A DNA stretch of 64,000 nucleotides from Glycine soja (GCF_004193775.1 NC_041002.1:10700485-10764484); one strand, 5' to 3'; shown: positions 37,487 through 50,200, counted from the first letter of the stretch. The notes: generated by a model from the letters alone, not told the origin. Numbers and translations are program-made.

Positions 37487-39960
37487 ATGGACGAAGATCA
37501 ATGGATGTATGATAATATAAGGTCTGAAGAAGTTGATATGAATGAACAAAATGAAGACAAAGTTGGTGTGAATGAAGAACATGTTGATTGTTTTGATATG
37601 TTCAATACTTCTCAGGTATTAATCTGATTTATTTTTATTAAAGTAATTAAATGAATGTCCCTTGAAGACTAAACTTGTATGGATTGTGTTGTAGGTGTTT
37701 GCTACCCATGATTATATTCTGCATTAGGTTCGATCTGTTGCTTATAAAATTGGTTTTGTGGTCGTGATTATGAGATCAAATACAAATAATGGTATTAGAT
37801 GAAGGACCTCATTTGTTTTAATTGGCTGTGAAAGGAGTGGTCAATATAGGGCCAAGAAGAAATATTTGGTAAGAACAGTTACTAGTAGTAGAAAATATGG
37901 GTGTCCCTTTAAGCTACATGGGAAACCAGTTGTGGGAGGTGAAGGATGGATGATGAAGTTAATTTGTGGGAGTCACAATCATGAATTGGTGAAGTCATTC
38001 GTTGGACATTCATATGCTGGTCGACTGACTAAGGCAAAGTGTAAAATTCTGATTGGTAAAAAAAAATGCATGGGGTTATGTTATGGAAGGTCGGGGGAAT
38101 TTGGTGGATTGTCCTTCTAAGCAAGAGTTCGATGAGTGCCTTAAGAAGTTTGAATTTGTTTGCTTATCATGGCTAATGTTTGCTAACTATGTGAACTAAA
38201 CATGGTTGATTCCCCACAAAGAAAGATTTGTTAAAGCTTGGACGAATAAGGTGATGCACTTAGGAAACACAACAACTAACAAGTATGAAAATTCTAAATT
38301 TTTGTTGTTGTTAGGGTTTACAATTGAATGGATAAAAATAATTGTGTTTGTGTACTTGGTTGTGTATTTCATATGCAGGATTGAGTTTGTTCATTGGGCC
38401 TTAAGCAGACTACTACCAAATAGCCTTCGAGACCTATGTAGTGTTTGGGAAGCCATGAACAACATGATCACGCTGCAACACACTAAAATTAAGGCATCTT
38501 TTGAGACAAGTACACATGTGGTTGGACATGTTTTTAAAGTTACCTTATAGAAGAGACTACATGGTATGGTATCAAGGTATGTTTAAAACCAGATTGTTGC
38601 TGAGTTTGAGCGTGTACATTATGCTGGCAAAAACCCTTCTTGTTGTGGATGTATCATGAAAACTACTCACGGTTTTCCATATGCATGTGAGCTAGCTAGA
38701 TATGTTGTTAGTACCATACCACTTGAGACAATCCATATGTTTTGGCGAAGGCTAAGTTTTTCAGACCAAGGGTTATTTGAGCCCAAAGTCAGCATAACTG
38801 AAGAGATGAAAATCATATCCAAGCGATTTGAAGAGCTTGATGTTTGTGGCAAAGTTACTTTGAAGAGTAAACTTTAGGAAATTGCTTACCCTGATCTAAA
38901 TTTTATGTGTGCTCCTCCAAAAAATGTGAAAACAAAAAGGTGCTCCGAAGAAACTGATGACCAAGAAACAAAGATCAACAAAGCGCGGCCCATCTTACTG
39001 GGAGTATGTTGATGCATTACATTTTGTGCAGAATAGTAATTCTTCAGTCAAACGTAGTACATCATCATCTGAGCAACCAATTCAAAGAAGGACCATGCCG
39101 ATGTTGATGCATTACATTCAAAGAAGGACCAAGCAACAAAGATCAACAAAGTGTGATTCGTCTTACTGGGAGTATGTTGATGCATTACATTCTATGCAGA
39201 ATAGTAATTCTTCAGTCAAACATAGTGCATCATCATCTGAGTAACCAATTCAAAGAAGAGCCATGCTGATGTTGGATCAATTTCATCCATGCATTCATGA
39301 TTCCATTGAAAACATTGTTGATGTCAACGATAATGGTAACTGTGGATATTGTGCAATTGCTGCCTTATTAGGTATTGGTTAAGATTTATGGTCATTGGTG
39401 CACAACCATTTGCTTAAAGAACTTACAAAATGGTCTGATGAGTATATCAACTTGCTTGGTGGCATAGACAGATTTGAGGAATTAAACCAGTCCCTACTTG
39501 TTGATGGATTATCCATGGTATATAAGTTTATTGTTACATTTTGTTAATTCTAAATTTGCTTTAAATAAATATAATTGTAACTGTTACATGCAAGTTACCA
39601 TGGACAAGTAGATGAATATAACCAACATGGGATATGTCATTGCATCAAGGTATAATGTCATCCTTGTTTCTCTTTCAATCCAAAAAAGCATGAATTTTTT
39701 TCCTCTTAGAAGTCAACCACCAACAGATTCTTCTGTGCATTGCGTCATATGTATTGGTCATGTGTATGCCAATCATTTTGTTTAGGTAAAAACATGACCA
39801 TCATGTTTGTCTAATTTTAAAATAATATGTTCTGATATTTTGAATGTATATGTCCTTATGTAATAGGTATTTCTAAGAGACCATTGTTCGTCACCGTCAC
39901 TAGCTTTGTTATGGTCTACACATTGTAATCATCAGGCAAAGTAGTGGCCCATGCAGTGCT
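37487..39960 (+). pseudogene. MULE FAR1-like transposase with SWIM and OTU, catalytic core deleted
   Basis: Exon 1 (37487-37615) starts MDEDQWMYDN. Exon 2 (from 37695) encodes a FAR1-type DNA-binding domain (YKIGFVVVIMRSNT, RKYGCPFKLHGKPV, CGSHNHELVK). At about 38030 the frame passes from RLTK directly to a region normally found after the DDE catalytic domain (CKILIG, later VDCPSKQEFDECLKKFEF in a shifted frame), so both catalytic Asp blocks are absent. A 96-bp GT-AG intron lies at 38283-38378. The SWIM finger (CCGCIMKTTHGFPYACELAR) has one Cys changed to Tyr. A tandem duplication follows (38957-39245), then an OTU domain (NGNCGYCAIAALLGIG) that keeps its Cys at 39341-39343. Stops at 38877, 39241, 39379 and 39608 disable the gene. 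Confidence 0.8.
38957..39260 (+). repeat. Internal tandem duplication in MULE-2 linker
   Basis: A segment beginning (K)QRSTK and running through SYWEYVDALH and QNSNSSVK to PIQRR occurs twice in direct orientation, about 170 bp apart. Copy 1 of the MULE has only one such segment. Confidence 0.85.
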
Positions 39961-39961
39961 C

Positions 39962-40141
39962 TTTGATGCATCATTTAAATTCTCATACATATGCACCAGT
40001 GCAGAAGCTCCTCATGCGTAACTTCCACTCTGCGTCAGGTCACGAAATGCGTCCAAAAATACCACATGAACACGTGTGGCGCTCTTGTTAGCAAAGAGTG
40101 TGCAACCTACTAGATGCAACAAATATGCTCAAGCTACTACA
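39962..40141 (-). pseudogene. PMD fragment of MULE copy 2
   Basis: The minus strand encodes AYLLHLVGCTLFANKSATRV, VFLDAFRDLTQSGSYA (then a stop) and LVHMYENLND. These are the same PMD blocks as in copy 1 (5650-5850). The fragment is tail-to-tail with the OTU region and is truncated at 40142 by LTR-like sequence. Confidence 0.8.
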
Positions 40142-41030
40142 TGTAACATCCCATTTTTCGTAAAATAAATTAAAAATGATTTTATTTAAAAATAAATAGA
40201 GTTTTAGGAAAATAATAAGGTTTTTGTAAGTAAATAAATAGTTTTATTGATTAAAATAATGATTTTAAGGTAAATAAAATAAATATATGTTCTTAGGAAA
40301 TAAAAAGGTGATTTTAGTTATTCATTTGATAGGAAGTAAAATAAAGTTTTTTTTTATAAAATAATAAAATAAAAAGTAGAGTAAATAATAGATTGAGAGT
40401 ACCTTAACTATAAATAGAGACATATTTGGTCAGTTTTACATTTACGATACGTTTTTACGCTGTCTCTTTTTCTCAAATTTGTTTTCCCTTTCCTCTCTCC
40501 CAAAACCCTCCCTTTTTCTAGCATATACTCAAACATGTCCCAGTAAACCTACGATCTAGGACTTGTTAACCGTTCGATCATTCTAAAATTTAAAGACCAG
40601 GTTCGGAACTCATTTTTGCACATCTCCACCATTTGGGATTTACGAAATAATGTATGTGGTGAGAGAAATGTCCTTCGCATGTAGCTTTCTTTTTCCTGCA
40701 TACACCCAAACCTGTCTCAATAAAACTATGATACCAGATTCATTAACCATTGGATCATTTTGAAATGTAAACACCTAGTTTGGAACTCATTTTCACACAT
40801 CCGCACCATTGGGATTTGTGAAATAATGTTTGTAGTGAGAGAAATGTCCCTCGATGACCCTATTGTGAATCATGTTTTCCCTAAAGTACTTTGTTTTGTC
40901 CCTCGAAATTCCTACTACAACAATTTAAACATAAAATCAAACATTCATTTTTGAAAGTTGAACTAAAGCACTTTGTTTTGTTGATCCTCGATGACCCTAT
41001 TGTGAATCATGTTTTCCCTAAAGTACGGTT
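40142..41030 (+). repeat. Ty3-type LTR-like sequence with internal duplications
   Basis: It starts TGTAACATCCCATTTTTCG at 40142, similar to the LTR start at 10318. A TATA-like box (ACTATAAATAGAG) lies near 40408. Two copies of a segment of about 170 bp follow at 40512-40680 and 40690-40860 (shared phrases GTTCGGAACTCATTTT / GTTTGGAACTCATTTT and GTGAGAGAAATGTCC). A 41-bp block occurs at 40849-40889 and again at 40986-41026. The 3' end of the LTR could not be fixed and no retroelement ORFs follow. Confidence 0.5.
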
Positions 41031-41475
41031 TTGAAGTTGCGATATAAAACTTGCCTTGCTCTAATCACCTCAGTCTCCAATTTAGCACTAGTCACCTCCG
41101 GTTTTCCTCTGCAATCTCGATCTAGTCAGGCCCGACGAAAATATTCACAAGATCGTGAAAGTTCTTGCGAGAAAAAACAAGAGAAACCCTTTGCTTATAG
41201 GCATTTATGCAAAGAGTGCTCTAAAGGGTTTCATTGAGATGATTTAGAATAGAAGGGGAGGTTCATTTTTAGGTTCGACATTAGGTTCGAAGTTGAGGGT
41301 GGTTCGTTTGGAGAGGGAGATTAGGGAGTTTGTGAAAAAGGGTGGGAATAGGGAGGAGAAATTTGGTGTTAGGTTGGAGGAATTGGAACAACAATGTGAG
41401 GGTTCTAGTTCGGGATCTTTGATGTCTTCTTGTTCTTTTTTTTTCTTGTTACTTTTTAAGGGGGTGTTAAGTTGA
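41031..41475 (+). pseudogene. Unrecognised coding-like fragment
   Basis: A Ser/Arg-rich open frame (41031-41237) is followed by a frame at about 41250-41475 with charged, heptad-like sequence (VVRLEREIREFVKKGG, RLEELEQQCEGSSSGS), suggesting a short coiled coil. I do not recognise it. GC content and codon pattern look more gene-like than the flanks, so it may be an exon fragment brought in with a repeat. An inverted repeat (GAAACCCTTTGC... / ...AAAGGGTTTC) spans 41182-41231. Confidence 0.25.
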
Positions 41476-43080
41476 AGTGGAACTTTTCTAAATATGTTTT
41501 GCATTCAACTCTGATTTACCTTGCTAAACTCCAAATGTCTGTTATGTTTATTTGTTTTTCTAAATTTTAGAAGATATTGCAATTTTCTAGATGTGATTTT
41601 TTTAATAGGAAAATAATGAGTCACATAATTTGCTGCAATGTACAACTTGTTGGGTAGAAGTTAGGTATGAAACAATTCTATAATGAAAGATACTAAATTT
41701 GAGTTTTCATTACTGTTGTCTTGTATCATGGCATGTATAAAAATTTATCATAAATTGAGGTTTTCATTACCATGATCTTATTATATCATGGTATATATAA
41801 AACTTGATCAGATGTATTAGGCATCTCAGAAAAATGTACTTACAAAGACCCAATTGTTCTTGTTCTGGTGACTACTTGTATTGGCCAATATGGATGGCCG
41901 CTATGGGTATATTTTGATAAATGGTTTGATTCCATTTCTTCATTATAGGGGCTTTTTTCACTCGGGTTATATGAATGTAATTTTGATTATGCAGTTGTTT
42001 CTAATCCCCTTTCTTGTTATGAAGACCAAGTTCATTCATTTTATTTAAGAAGAAGAAAATTTTATTTTTTTAAATGTTTTTTTTAAATAGCATTTGGATG
42101 ACATCATCAGATGATGTGTACCACCCTCTGACGTGTTATAGTGAAAGTGCCACATATCTTGCAGTTAAGCACAAGGAAATCCGAGTGACATCTCTAGATG
42201 CATGCTAAAGTTTTATCGTAACCAATTTTCTGTTACAATTATATATGGACCCTTTCTCTAATGTGTTGATATCCAAGTTTGTTCAGACAAATTAAAAAAA
42301 TGTGAACAACAAAAAAAAAATTAAAAAGAAAATAGAAAAAAAACAATAGCAAAAATAAAATTAGCAAAAAAAAAAGAAAAAGAAAAAAGAATAGTCATTG
42401 AAATTAAAATCTAATTTTGTTTCTTTTTTTCTTTACCTATTTGCAACTCAATTAGTTTGGAAAAAGGGGAAATAAAAAGAATAATACAAAAAAAAAACAA
42501 AAGTGAGATTGAAAAAAAGAAAAATATATATATAAAAGAGAATAATAAAAAAGAAAAATATCAAAACAAGTCTTTAAAAAATGAAGAGAAATGAAAAAAA
42601 AGAATAAAAATACAAAACAAAGCAAATATCACAGAATATGAAAAACAAGACAAAACAACAACACTTGCAAAGGCTAGCACGAGCATCCCCTTTGGTATGA
42701 AGCCAAGATCCTTTTTGCTTGTTTCCTGTACCTTTCTTCCCTTATGCTCCAAATACCACAACTTTGTTTGCTCTTACAACTGTAGCTACAACAAGTCAAA
42801 TATGCAACAACTTTGCAGCAAAAATCTGGAATAGTTTAAACAAAAAGCAAAAAAATAAAAATACAAAAGCTTCATAGGAAGTAGTGCTAGCCATTTGGGG
42901 TGTGCTTCCAAGATCCCTTTTTCTTTATTGCTTTTTCTTTGAGGCCTATGCTTGCATTTCTTTTCTCTCTGTGACGGGTTGGCAACAATCACTCACATAT
43001 ATGGTATTCAACCTTCTCATTCCTACTTGAGGGGGAAATTACCATGTGGATCGGAAGACACTCACGCTTGAGAGAGAGAT
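41476..43080. other. Non-coding interval
   Basis: AT-rich with a strongly A-rich block at 42290-42600. Two similar segments containing CCAAGATCC and TTTTTCTTTATTG or TTTTTGCTTG occur near 42700 and 42910. No gene is supported. Confidence 0.5.
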
Positions 43081-43270
43081 TGTTGGAGTACAAGTGTGAG
43101 GTGAAGTTTCACATCGAGTTGAAACAAAAAAGTTAAGTACCATATAAATGAAGAGAAGACTCATAAATCTAAGCATTAAAATTTTGAGTTAAAGAGTGGA
43201 CGAAATTCATTCCCATATTCTCTTACACTAGTCTCTTTCTTTTCGTTTGATCCTCAAAAGAAAACCAACC
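43081..43270 (+). repeat. Possible short LTR (copia/TRIM-like)
   Basis: TGTTGGAGTACAAGTGTGAG follows a purine run (CTTGAGAGAGAGAT), the usual order of polypurine tract and 3' LTR. It ends possibly near CAACCA at 43270. No partner LTR was found. Confidence 0.35.
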
Positions 43271-43579
43271 ATGCGAAGATTCATTTCAAGGCCTAGGGGC
43301 CTGATGGGTTGTAATTAATCATTCCTTTTCAAGTAGTATTGGGAAATGGTTGGAAATGACTTTGGAGACTTGTCCTTCCTGGAAGGTTGGTGAGGCCAAA
43401 CTAAAGTTTGCTAACATATCAAAACCTTATTTTATGTTCATTTTGTGTTGGTTTGTTAGATTTATCTCGAAATTCCTACTACAACAATTTAAACATAAAA
43501 TCAAACATTCATATAATCCTCTTTAAGGGAGCTTCATTATGCTAAAGGGTACATACACTACTAAAAAATAAGCTTTTAA

Positions 43580-43850
43580 CATCGGTTATTTAGGACTTTC
43601 AACATCAATTATTAACCGATGTTGAAAGTACCGACGTTGAAAGTATTATAGTTAACATCGGTTTTCAAAAACCAATGTTATCGTAAAATTACAACATCGG
43701 TTATTTAAATAACCGATGTTATATAATAAGAATTACACAAAAAAAGTATATATGTTCATACCAACATTGGTAGTTAACATCGGTTTTTTAAAAAACCGAT
43801 ATTGTTATTGTAAGTTAACATCAGTTTTTTTTATAAAACCGATGTTGTTT
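43580..43850. repeat. CACTA-2 subterminal ACATCGGTT repeats
   Basis: Inverted pairs of AACATCGGTT and AACCGATGTT with short spacers recur at least five times. They differ from the CTAAGACGG repeats of CACTA-1, so the two elements belong to different families. Confidence 0.85.
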
Positions 43851-44079
43851 TTAGGATTTTTTTTAATATGCTGTATGTTTTTTCAATAATCCCAAAATTA
43901 ACCTGCAAAGTTTAAAAGCAGACCACACAACATATATTTTTTATTTTGTTTTGAAGCAATTTGTACCAAAAATTTGATGACAAATTTATTAATTACTATG
44001 AATTAAAAGAATATTTAATGTTAAGGAGACATGAATTGTAAAAAATGTAAACTACATAAACTAATACAATTACAAAATT

Positions 44080-47000
44080 GCCTAAACTGTCTAAGTTTCA
44101 TTTTTAACTTTCAAATAATACTTTGCCCACTGGATGCGAAGCGCCTTCAATCTCTCAAGTTCCAATGGTCTAGCATCATTGAAATATTGCATGATATAAT
44201 AAAATATAAGTTAATAATATAATACGAATCATAAGAAAATGAAATTTGTTTGAATTAAACAATTACCGTTTCCCAATTATTCTTGAAACTTCCTAAGATT
44301 ATAGTTGACATCCAGTGCATGACGTAATACCCACACTCAATGCTTCCTTTTTGTCGATTACACTAAAAACATTATGAAATTTAGATATTCAACGTTAAGT
44401 ACAAATTAGTCTACACAATACTAAAATATAAGTAGAAGCATTATTTAAATGACTTACTTTAACAACAATCCACCTAGCACTAGCCTTGGATTTACTTTGT
44501 GGAGTATCGTCAAGTCTTTTCAAAGCACTGTTGAATACAAACATGGATGCTTATTGTACAATTAAAATATTGATGTTCCCGACTAATGCTAATGTAAATG
44601 TATTGAAAAACAATACTACTGACCTGTTAATTATTCCTTTGAGGTAGTTGTCTGGCCTATTATGCAATGAACAAAACCAGATGACAATATTTTCCTTAGG
44701 CAAAATGACAACCATTTGCCAATGTGCACCGCAGTGGAGACCAATATAGGTTATTATACTGTTATACATTTTTTAAATTCATTTGTTCAGTTTAACTTAC
44801 CCATTCAGGTAGGATCCTAGGTACACATCCTGTTTTGAATTCTGCATCCAGTTCTTAATGTAACTTTCTAATTCAAATTATGATTGCTCGGATCTCTGGA
44901 TGGACTGTGGCTCGAGGAATCCGTATACATCAGCATTCCCCGCTCGCATACTTGACTTAGTCATATGCCTATTGTTGTTAACACAAAGTAAATTATGTAT
45001 GAATTTAAAACAATAAGTTAGGTAATTAACAATAATGTAAATTTGCTTATAGAATCCACAACTGTATAACAGAGATGCTGAGACATTGACCACCGTGTGC
45101 TATTTTAGACAAATCTTCATGCTTTATGTACAAAGGGAAGTCTTCATTAAACACCCCGAACACGGTAGCATCCCACATAACCTACAATGGCTTCAGAAAA
45201 AGCTGTGGGATGGTCAATGTCATCAGATATAGGGGATCATCGACATCATGATCCAGCCTATCTGCAGGTTTTGTCGGTCCCATAGCACCCCGTTTATCCA
45301 ACATAGTTAATTAACATAATTTAATTACAGTGAACCCTTTAATTGAAAAAAGAAGCATTTAATGACACTAAAATACCTGTTATGATAAACGCTTGACAAG
45401 ATGTGTCGGCCAAGCAAGGAAGGTGTTAAGTGCCTGCCCCACTAACTTAACCTCTTCAGTGGGTATAGGAATGGGAGCATCTGCATCTCTAACCTCCTCA
45501 ATACAAACCTTGACTTGATCATGTAACAAAGGAATGTTGTGAACGGTTGTGGATCCCTCATAAAATCTTCCTAGGGCAACCAGGTGGGGAGGATTTTCTT
45601 CGATGTACAACTCGCATTTGTCTGAGTCACCCGTGTCTGGATCGTTCCCGGAGGGACCAACACAACTCTCCTTTGTGTTGACACGAGCAGCTGAAGGGCC
45701 AACCTTAGGCTTAGGAGGCAGTGCAAGTCCCTGTGATTGCATCTGCGAATGAAACTGGGACTACATTTGGCTGAAGGATAACATTAGCTGTCGAGTCACT
45801 TTTTTTGTGATCAACTCCTATAGCTGGTCCCTAATTTGTTGCATTAGTTGCTCTAGGTCTTTGGGAGCCATGGAGGAAGACGTGCGGGAGGTCCTTGGAG
45901 CCGGTCAAAAGTATTGCTTGATCGTGACACCGACTCCAGCAGCACGCACACGACCAGGGTATTCTGGTTGCCCAATGGCAGCAGTCAGTACATCCTGACG
46001 TCCATGGGTGACAAAGGAACCCTGTGATGCCTGCTCCTCTAATGAATCCTACAAAGAACACATTTATTGGTTTAGTTAATCACATAATAAACATAAATAA
46101 TTGCAATTAATAATTGAAAATGACTTACAATCTTCTCAGCAATTTCCTTTGCTGTCTCAGACGTTATTTGCCCAGTTTTCTTGGTGCGGGCCATCTTCCA
46201 TTTCACGTGTCGTCTGATGGGAGATGGAGGATTAATCACGGTGTCAATGCTTCTGGATTGAGCAGCTTCTTCCAGTTTTTTCTTTCTCTTCTCATCCATC
46301 AACTTGTTTTCTAAATATTCATAACCCTCACGAGACAACACGTGAGGGGCAATGTTTTGTTTTTGGATGGCGTGTGCCTTATTGCGCACATCCTATAGAA
46401 ATTAAACATTATTGAAAGTAATCATTACAATGTATAACTGTAAGTTAATTTACAGTTTAAAACAATGAAAATCACAAACTTACCTCCCAGGAAGGGTCTC
46501 TGCATGTCTGACAAAATTGGGCCTACTTCTCCTTGCTAATGTCGTACTTTTCGCATACAGTGTCGTCGACACTTTCCTTGTCGGCTGCAAGTGCCCATTT
46601 CGACGTCAAATCAGACTTGAATTGTCTCCAGGGCTCCCCCACAGTCTGAAGTATTTTCTTTTTTGTCCTCAAATCATATGCTTTAGGGATATCAAATTCA
46701 GCCTGACAAAGAAAAAATTACATTTTATTGTTACTAAATTACAATTTGATTATCAATGAATAAAATGAAAGATTTAACTAAAATACCTTAATATCCTACC
46801 ATATCAAATCCTTCTGAGCAGTAGGGACTTGTTTCCAATTCTCGTATGTGACATCCACCTTATCACGAGCGACGATCCCCAAATATGTTCTTCACTTATT
46901 TCTGTGGGGATCGTCGGCCTTCCCGGTCGCAAGATTGACATGGACCAGCGATCTCTCTATCCCAACTGGTATAGTCGCTAATGATCTTAGCCGTGTGGCT

Positions 47001-47099
47001 TTTCTTGTTTGCTTCAAGGTAGATGGCGACTGTGATGCTGCACCAGTAGGAGGAGGAGGAGGAAGAGGAGAGTTGGGTGGTGTAGCCATTTGCCTGTAA
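44080..47099 (-). pseudogene. CACTA TNPA-like protein with C-terminal Ulp1 protease domain
   Basis: From 47099 the minus strand encodes a Pro-rich start (MATPPNSPLPPPPPTGA), then Transposase_24/Ptta-like blocks in several exons (EPWRQFKSDLTSKWALA, KIAEKIVSHF region, KKLEEAAQSRSIDTV, DVLTAAIGQPEYPGRVRAAG). A Pro-rich linker follows (45380-45742). The C-terminus is a Ulp1-type peptidase: LQVMWDATVFGVFNEDFPLY near 45150, GAHWQMVVILPKENIVIWF (catalytic His) near 44720 and GSIECGYYVMHWM (catalytic Cys) near 44330. Both His and Cys are kept. Ulp1 domains cleave SUMO-type conjugates; their role in transposons is unproven. Stops and shifts (for example near 45765 and 45925) suggest a pseudogene, though exon structure is uncertain. 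Confidence 0.72.
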
Positions 47100-47284
47100 A
47101 GAAAAAACATTAGTTAATTAACATTATCACAAAACTGAATAAGTTATGTAAATGAATGGACTGAAATGAAATACATAATAAGAAAATTACATTAGATGAT
47201 GTTAATTAATTCTCCTTCATCATGATTATTACGATTAACATGAACGTCGTTAGCTTCTTCTTCTCCGATGATGTTAGGCGACAT

Positions 47285-50200
47285 TTATGTGGATAAAGGA
47301 CTAACATAAGTATCAATGTATGAATCATCATCTTCAACATTAACACCAATTGTTTTCCCATGTAGAACCACTGACCACCCTTCATCACAAGGGTCTTGAA
47401 CATAAAATACCTGTTTAGCTTGTTCTGCCATGATGAAAGGGTCATTTTGGTAAGCGAGTTTCTTTAGATCTACCAACGTAAATCCTACATCCTCGGTCCG
47501 CACACTGGTGTTGCAGTCAACCCATTTACATTTGAAAACACAGACAGTAAATTTGACATAGTTAAGCTCCCAAATTTCTTCAATGAAACCAAAGTAAGGG
47601 ATGAAAGCTACATGGGAATTGTCATCATGTACACTACCGAAGTGTTGAGATTCAGTCCTTAGGGTGACCCCACTATTTTGCATTGTATTTTTCTCGTCTT
47701 GTGCTTTTGTATAAAAGGAATACTTGTTTATATCGTATCCTTGCCAAGTTATAACATTCCTTTTAGGCCCATATGCTAGCTTTCTTAACGTTTTAGAAGC
47801 ATTATCATCAACAAAGATTGTATCTTTAAACCAATCTAGGAAAGTCTTGTTATGCTTTTTCAAGGCCCAATTCTTTGACATTTTTGGATTACTTTCTTTC
47901 ACTAAACCTTCATGGTGAAGTATGTATGGCAAAACTTCATTACTATTATTCAACACATACAAGTGAGCTTGTTGAAAATCTTCTATAGTTGGAGTGATAA
48001 CATGCAGTCCTCTTGAACCCTTACCTCCTACTCTTTCTTCATGCCAAGACTCGCGAAGCCTAACAGGTTTAGCTTTTTCAATGTGGTCTAAACAAAATTA
48101 ATGGCTTTTTTTGCAATGTACCTTTCAACAATAGATTCTTTCGGACGATGTAGATTCTTGGTATACCCTTTTAAGATCTTCATGTATCGCTCAACCGGGT
48201 ACATCCATCGCAAAAAACAGGATCACAACATTTGATTTCTCTGACCAGATGGACAATTAAGTGAACCATGATGTCAAAGAAAGCAGGAGGAAAATACATC
48301 TCCAACTAACACGATATAATAGCAGCCTTGTTTTCCAGCTCATCTAACTTCACAGGATTAAGGACTTTGCTACATATGGCATTGAAGAAAAAGCATAGCC
48401 GAGTTTTGGCAAGTCTGACTTTGTTAGGAAAAGTGTCTCATATGGCCACGGCTAACAATTGTTGCATCAAGATGTGACAATCATTAGACTTTAACCCTAC
48501 CAACTTAAGATCCTTCAACTGCACAAGGCTCTTAATATTTGAAGAGTATCCTTGTGGGACTTTGATCCACACAGATATTGACAAAAACTGATCTTCTCCT
48601 TTTTGGACAAAGTATGACAAGCTGGAGGCAAGTATATTTTTTTACCATTAGACCTTGGATGCAACTGTGATCGTATACCCATCTCCGCTAGATCTTAACG
48701 AGTATTCTAACCATCTTTCATCTTGCCTTGAATGTTAAGGAGCATCCCAATGACACTATCACATACATTTTTCTCCACATGCATAACATCAATACAATGT
48801 CTAACATCTAGGTCAGACCAGTACGCAAGATCAAACAAAATCAACCTCTTCCATATGTAAGTCTTATTTTTTTCCTTCTTTTGGGTCTTTCCAAATATAG
48901 TATTCAGGTGTTGAATCCACTAGAAGACCTGGTCACCAGTTAATGGTATCGGCGCAGTTTCATGCTCTTGACTTCCATTAAATGTTTTTTCAATCGCCTG
49001 TAAGGGGGATGAGGTTTTAGAAAACGTTGATGCCTTGTGTACACTATTTTTCTACCATGTTTCAGTTGTATGAAGCTTGTGTCTTCTTCACAGATGGGGC
49101 ATGCACGATGGCCCTTAACATTGTAACCGCTCAAATTCCCATATGCTGGAAAGTCATTAATGGTACAAAAAAGCATTGCACACATTTGAAAAGTCTCATT
49201 CTGAAACCCATCAAACACTAAAACCCCCTCGTCCCAAAACTTTCTCAAGTCTTCAATCAACGGACTTAGATAAACATCAATGTCATTTCCTGATTGTCTT
49301 GGGCCCAATATCATCATAGACAACATCATGTATTTTTGCTTCATGCACAACCAAGGAGGCAAATTGTAAATTACTAGCAAAACTGGCCATGAACTGTGTT
49401 GAGTGCTTAAACTGTCATATGGATTCATTCCATCACTAGCTAGTCCAAGCCTAAGATTTCTTGCCTCTTAGCCGAAATCCGGATACAAACTATCAATCTT
49501 CTTCAACTGCAAGGAATCAGCCGGATGACAAAGCATTCCATCGTAGTTTCTCCCATTTGTATGCCATGTAAGGTCTTTGACATCGTCTCCGTTAGCAAAC
49601 ATATGCTTAAACCTTGAAATGATGGGAAGATACCATAACACCTTCGCTGGGGGGCCCTTCTTTGAGTTTTCGTCACTACTACAGTCGTCATCATCCTTCA
49701 CTTTGTACCATGATACCCCACACCTAGGGCATTTAGGCATTTCTTGAAATTCATGTCTGTACAATATGCAATCATTCGGGCAAGCATGAATCTTTTGATA
49801 CTCTATACCCATTGGACACAATATCTTCTTGGCTTGATAGTAACTTTTAGGCAACATGTTTTCCTCTGGAAGCATATCGTGCACAACTTGAAGCAGTGAA
49901 CTAATGCTTTTGTCACTCCACCCATATCTAGCCTTCACATTAACAAGACTTAACACTGCTGACAACAACGTCAAAGAATTCTTGCACCCCAGATACAAAG
50001 GCTTCTTTGAATCAGTTTGCAATGTATCATACATAAGGGCATGTGGTTGCTGAAAAGACTCTTGTCCAAGATCATGAATCATATCCTGTAAGCGATCTCC
50101 CATTTCTACATCAAATGGTTCAGATTGAGACCCCTTCTGCATGTTTGTCAATTCACCATGCCATATCCACGTGGTGTAATTCTTCTTAATCCCATCACAC

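Larger units (their letters stand above)
36650..40141. mobile_element. MULE copy 2 (transposase/OTU plus PMD), deleted
   Basis: The left end near 36660-36710 (GGGCACCAGCAGAATTGCTG, then GTACACCCAG) is related to the right end of copy 1 at 7290-7340. A palindromic subterminal array (36990-37180) follows, then a FAR1-like/SWIM/OTU gene (+) and a PMD fragment on the opposite strand. The right side is cut at 40142 by an LTR-like sequence. The gene order equals that of copy 1, supporting one two-gene family. Confidence 0.72.
40902..43512 (+). repeat. Pair of identical 47-bp direct repeats
   Basis: The segment starting CTCGAAATTCCTACTACAAC occurs at 40902-40948 and 43466-43512 with no difference, flanking about 2.5 kb of otherwise unrelated sequence. 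Its origin is unknown. Confidence 0.85.

Noticed and set aside
42561..42992. Two minus-strand frames with hydrophobic ends
   Set aside because: The hydrophobic residues come from A-rich DNA read on the opposite strand; no conserved product.
43081..43520. LTR pair around 43.1-43.5 kb
   Set aside because: Only one LTR-like start was found; the 47-bp repeat nearby is not part of it, so no full element is claimed.
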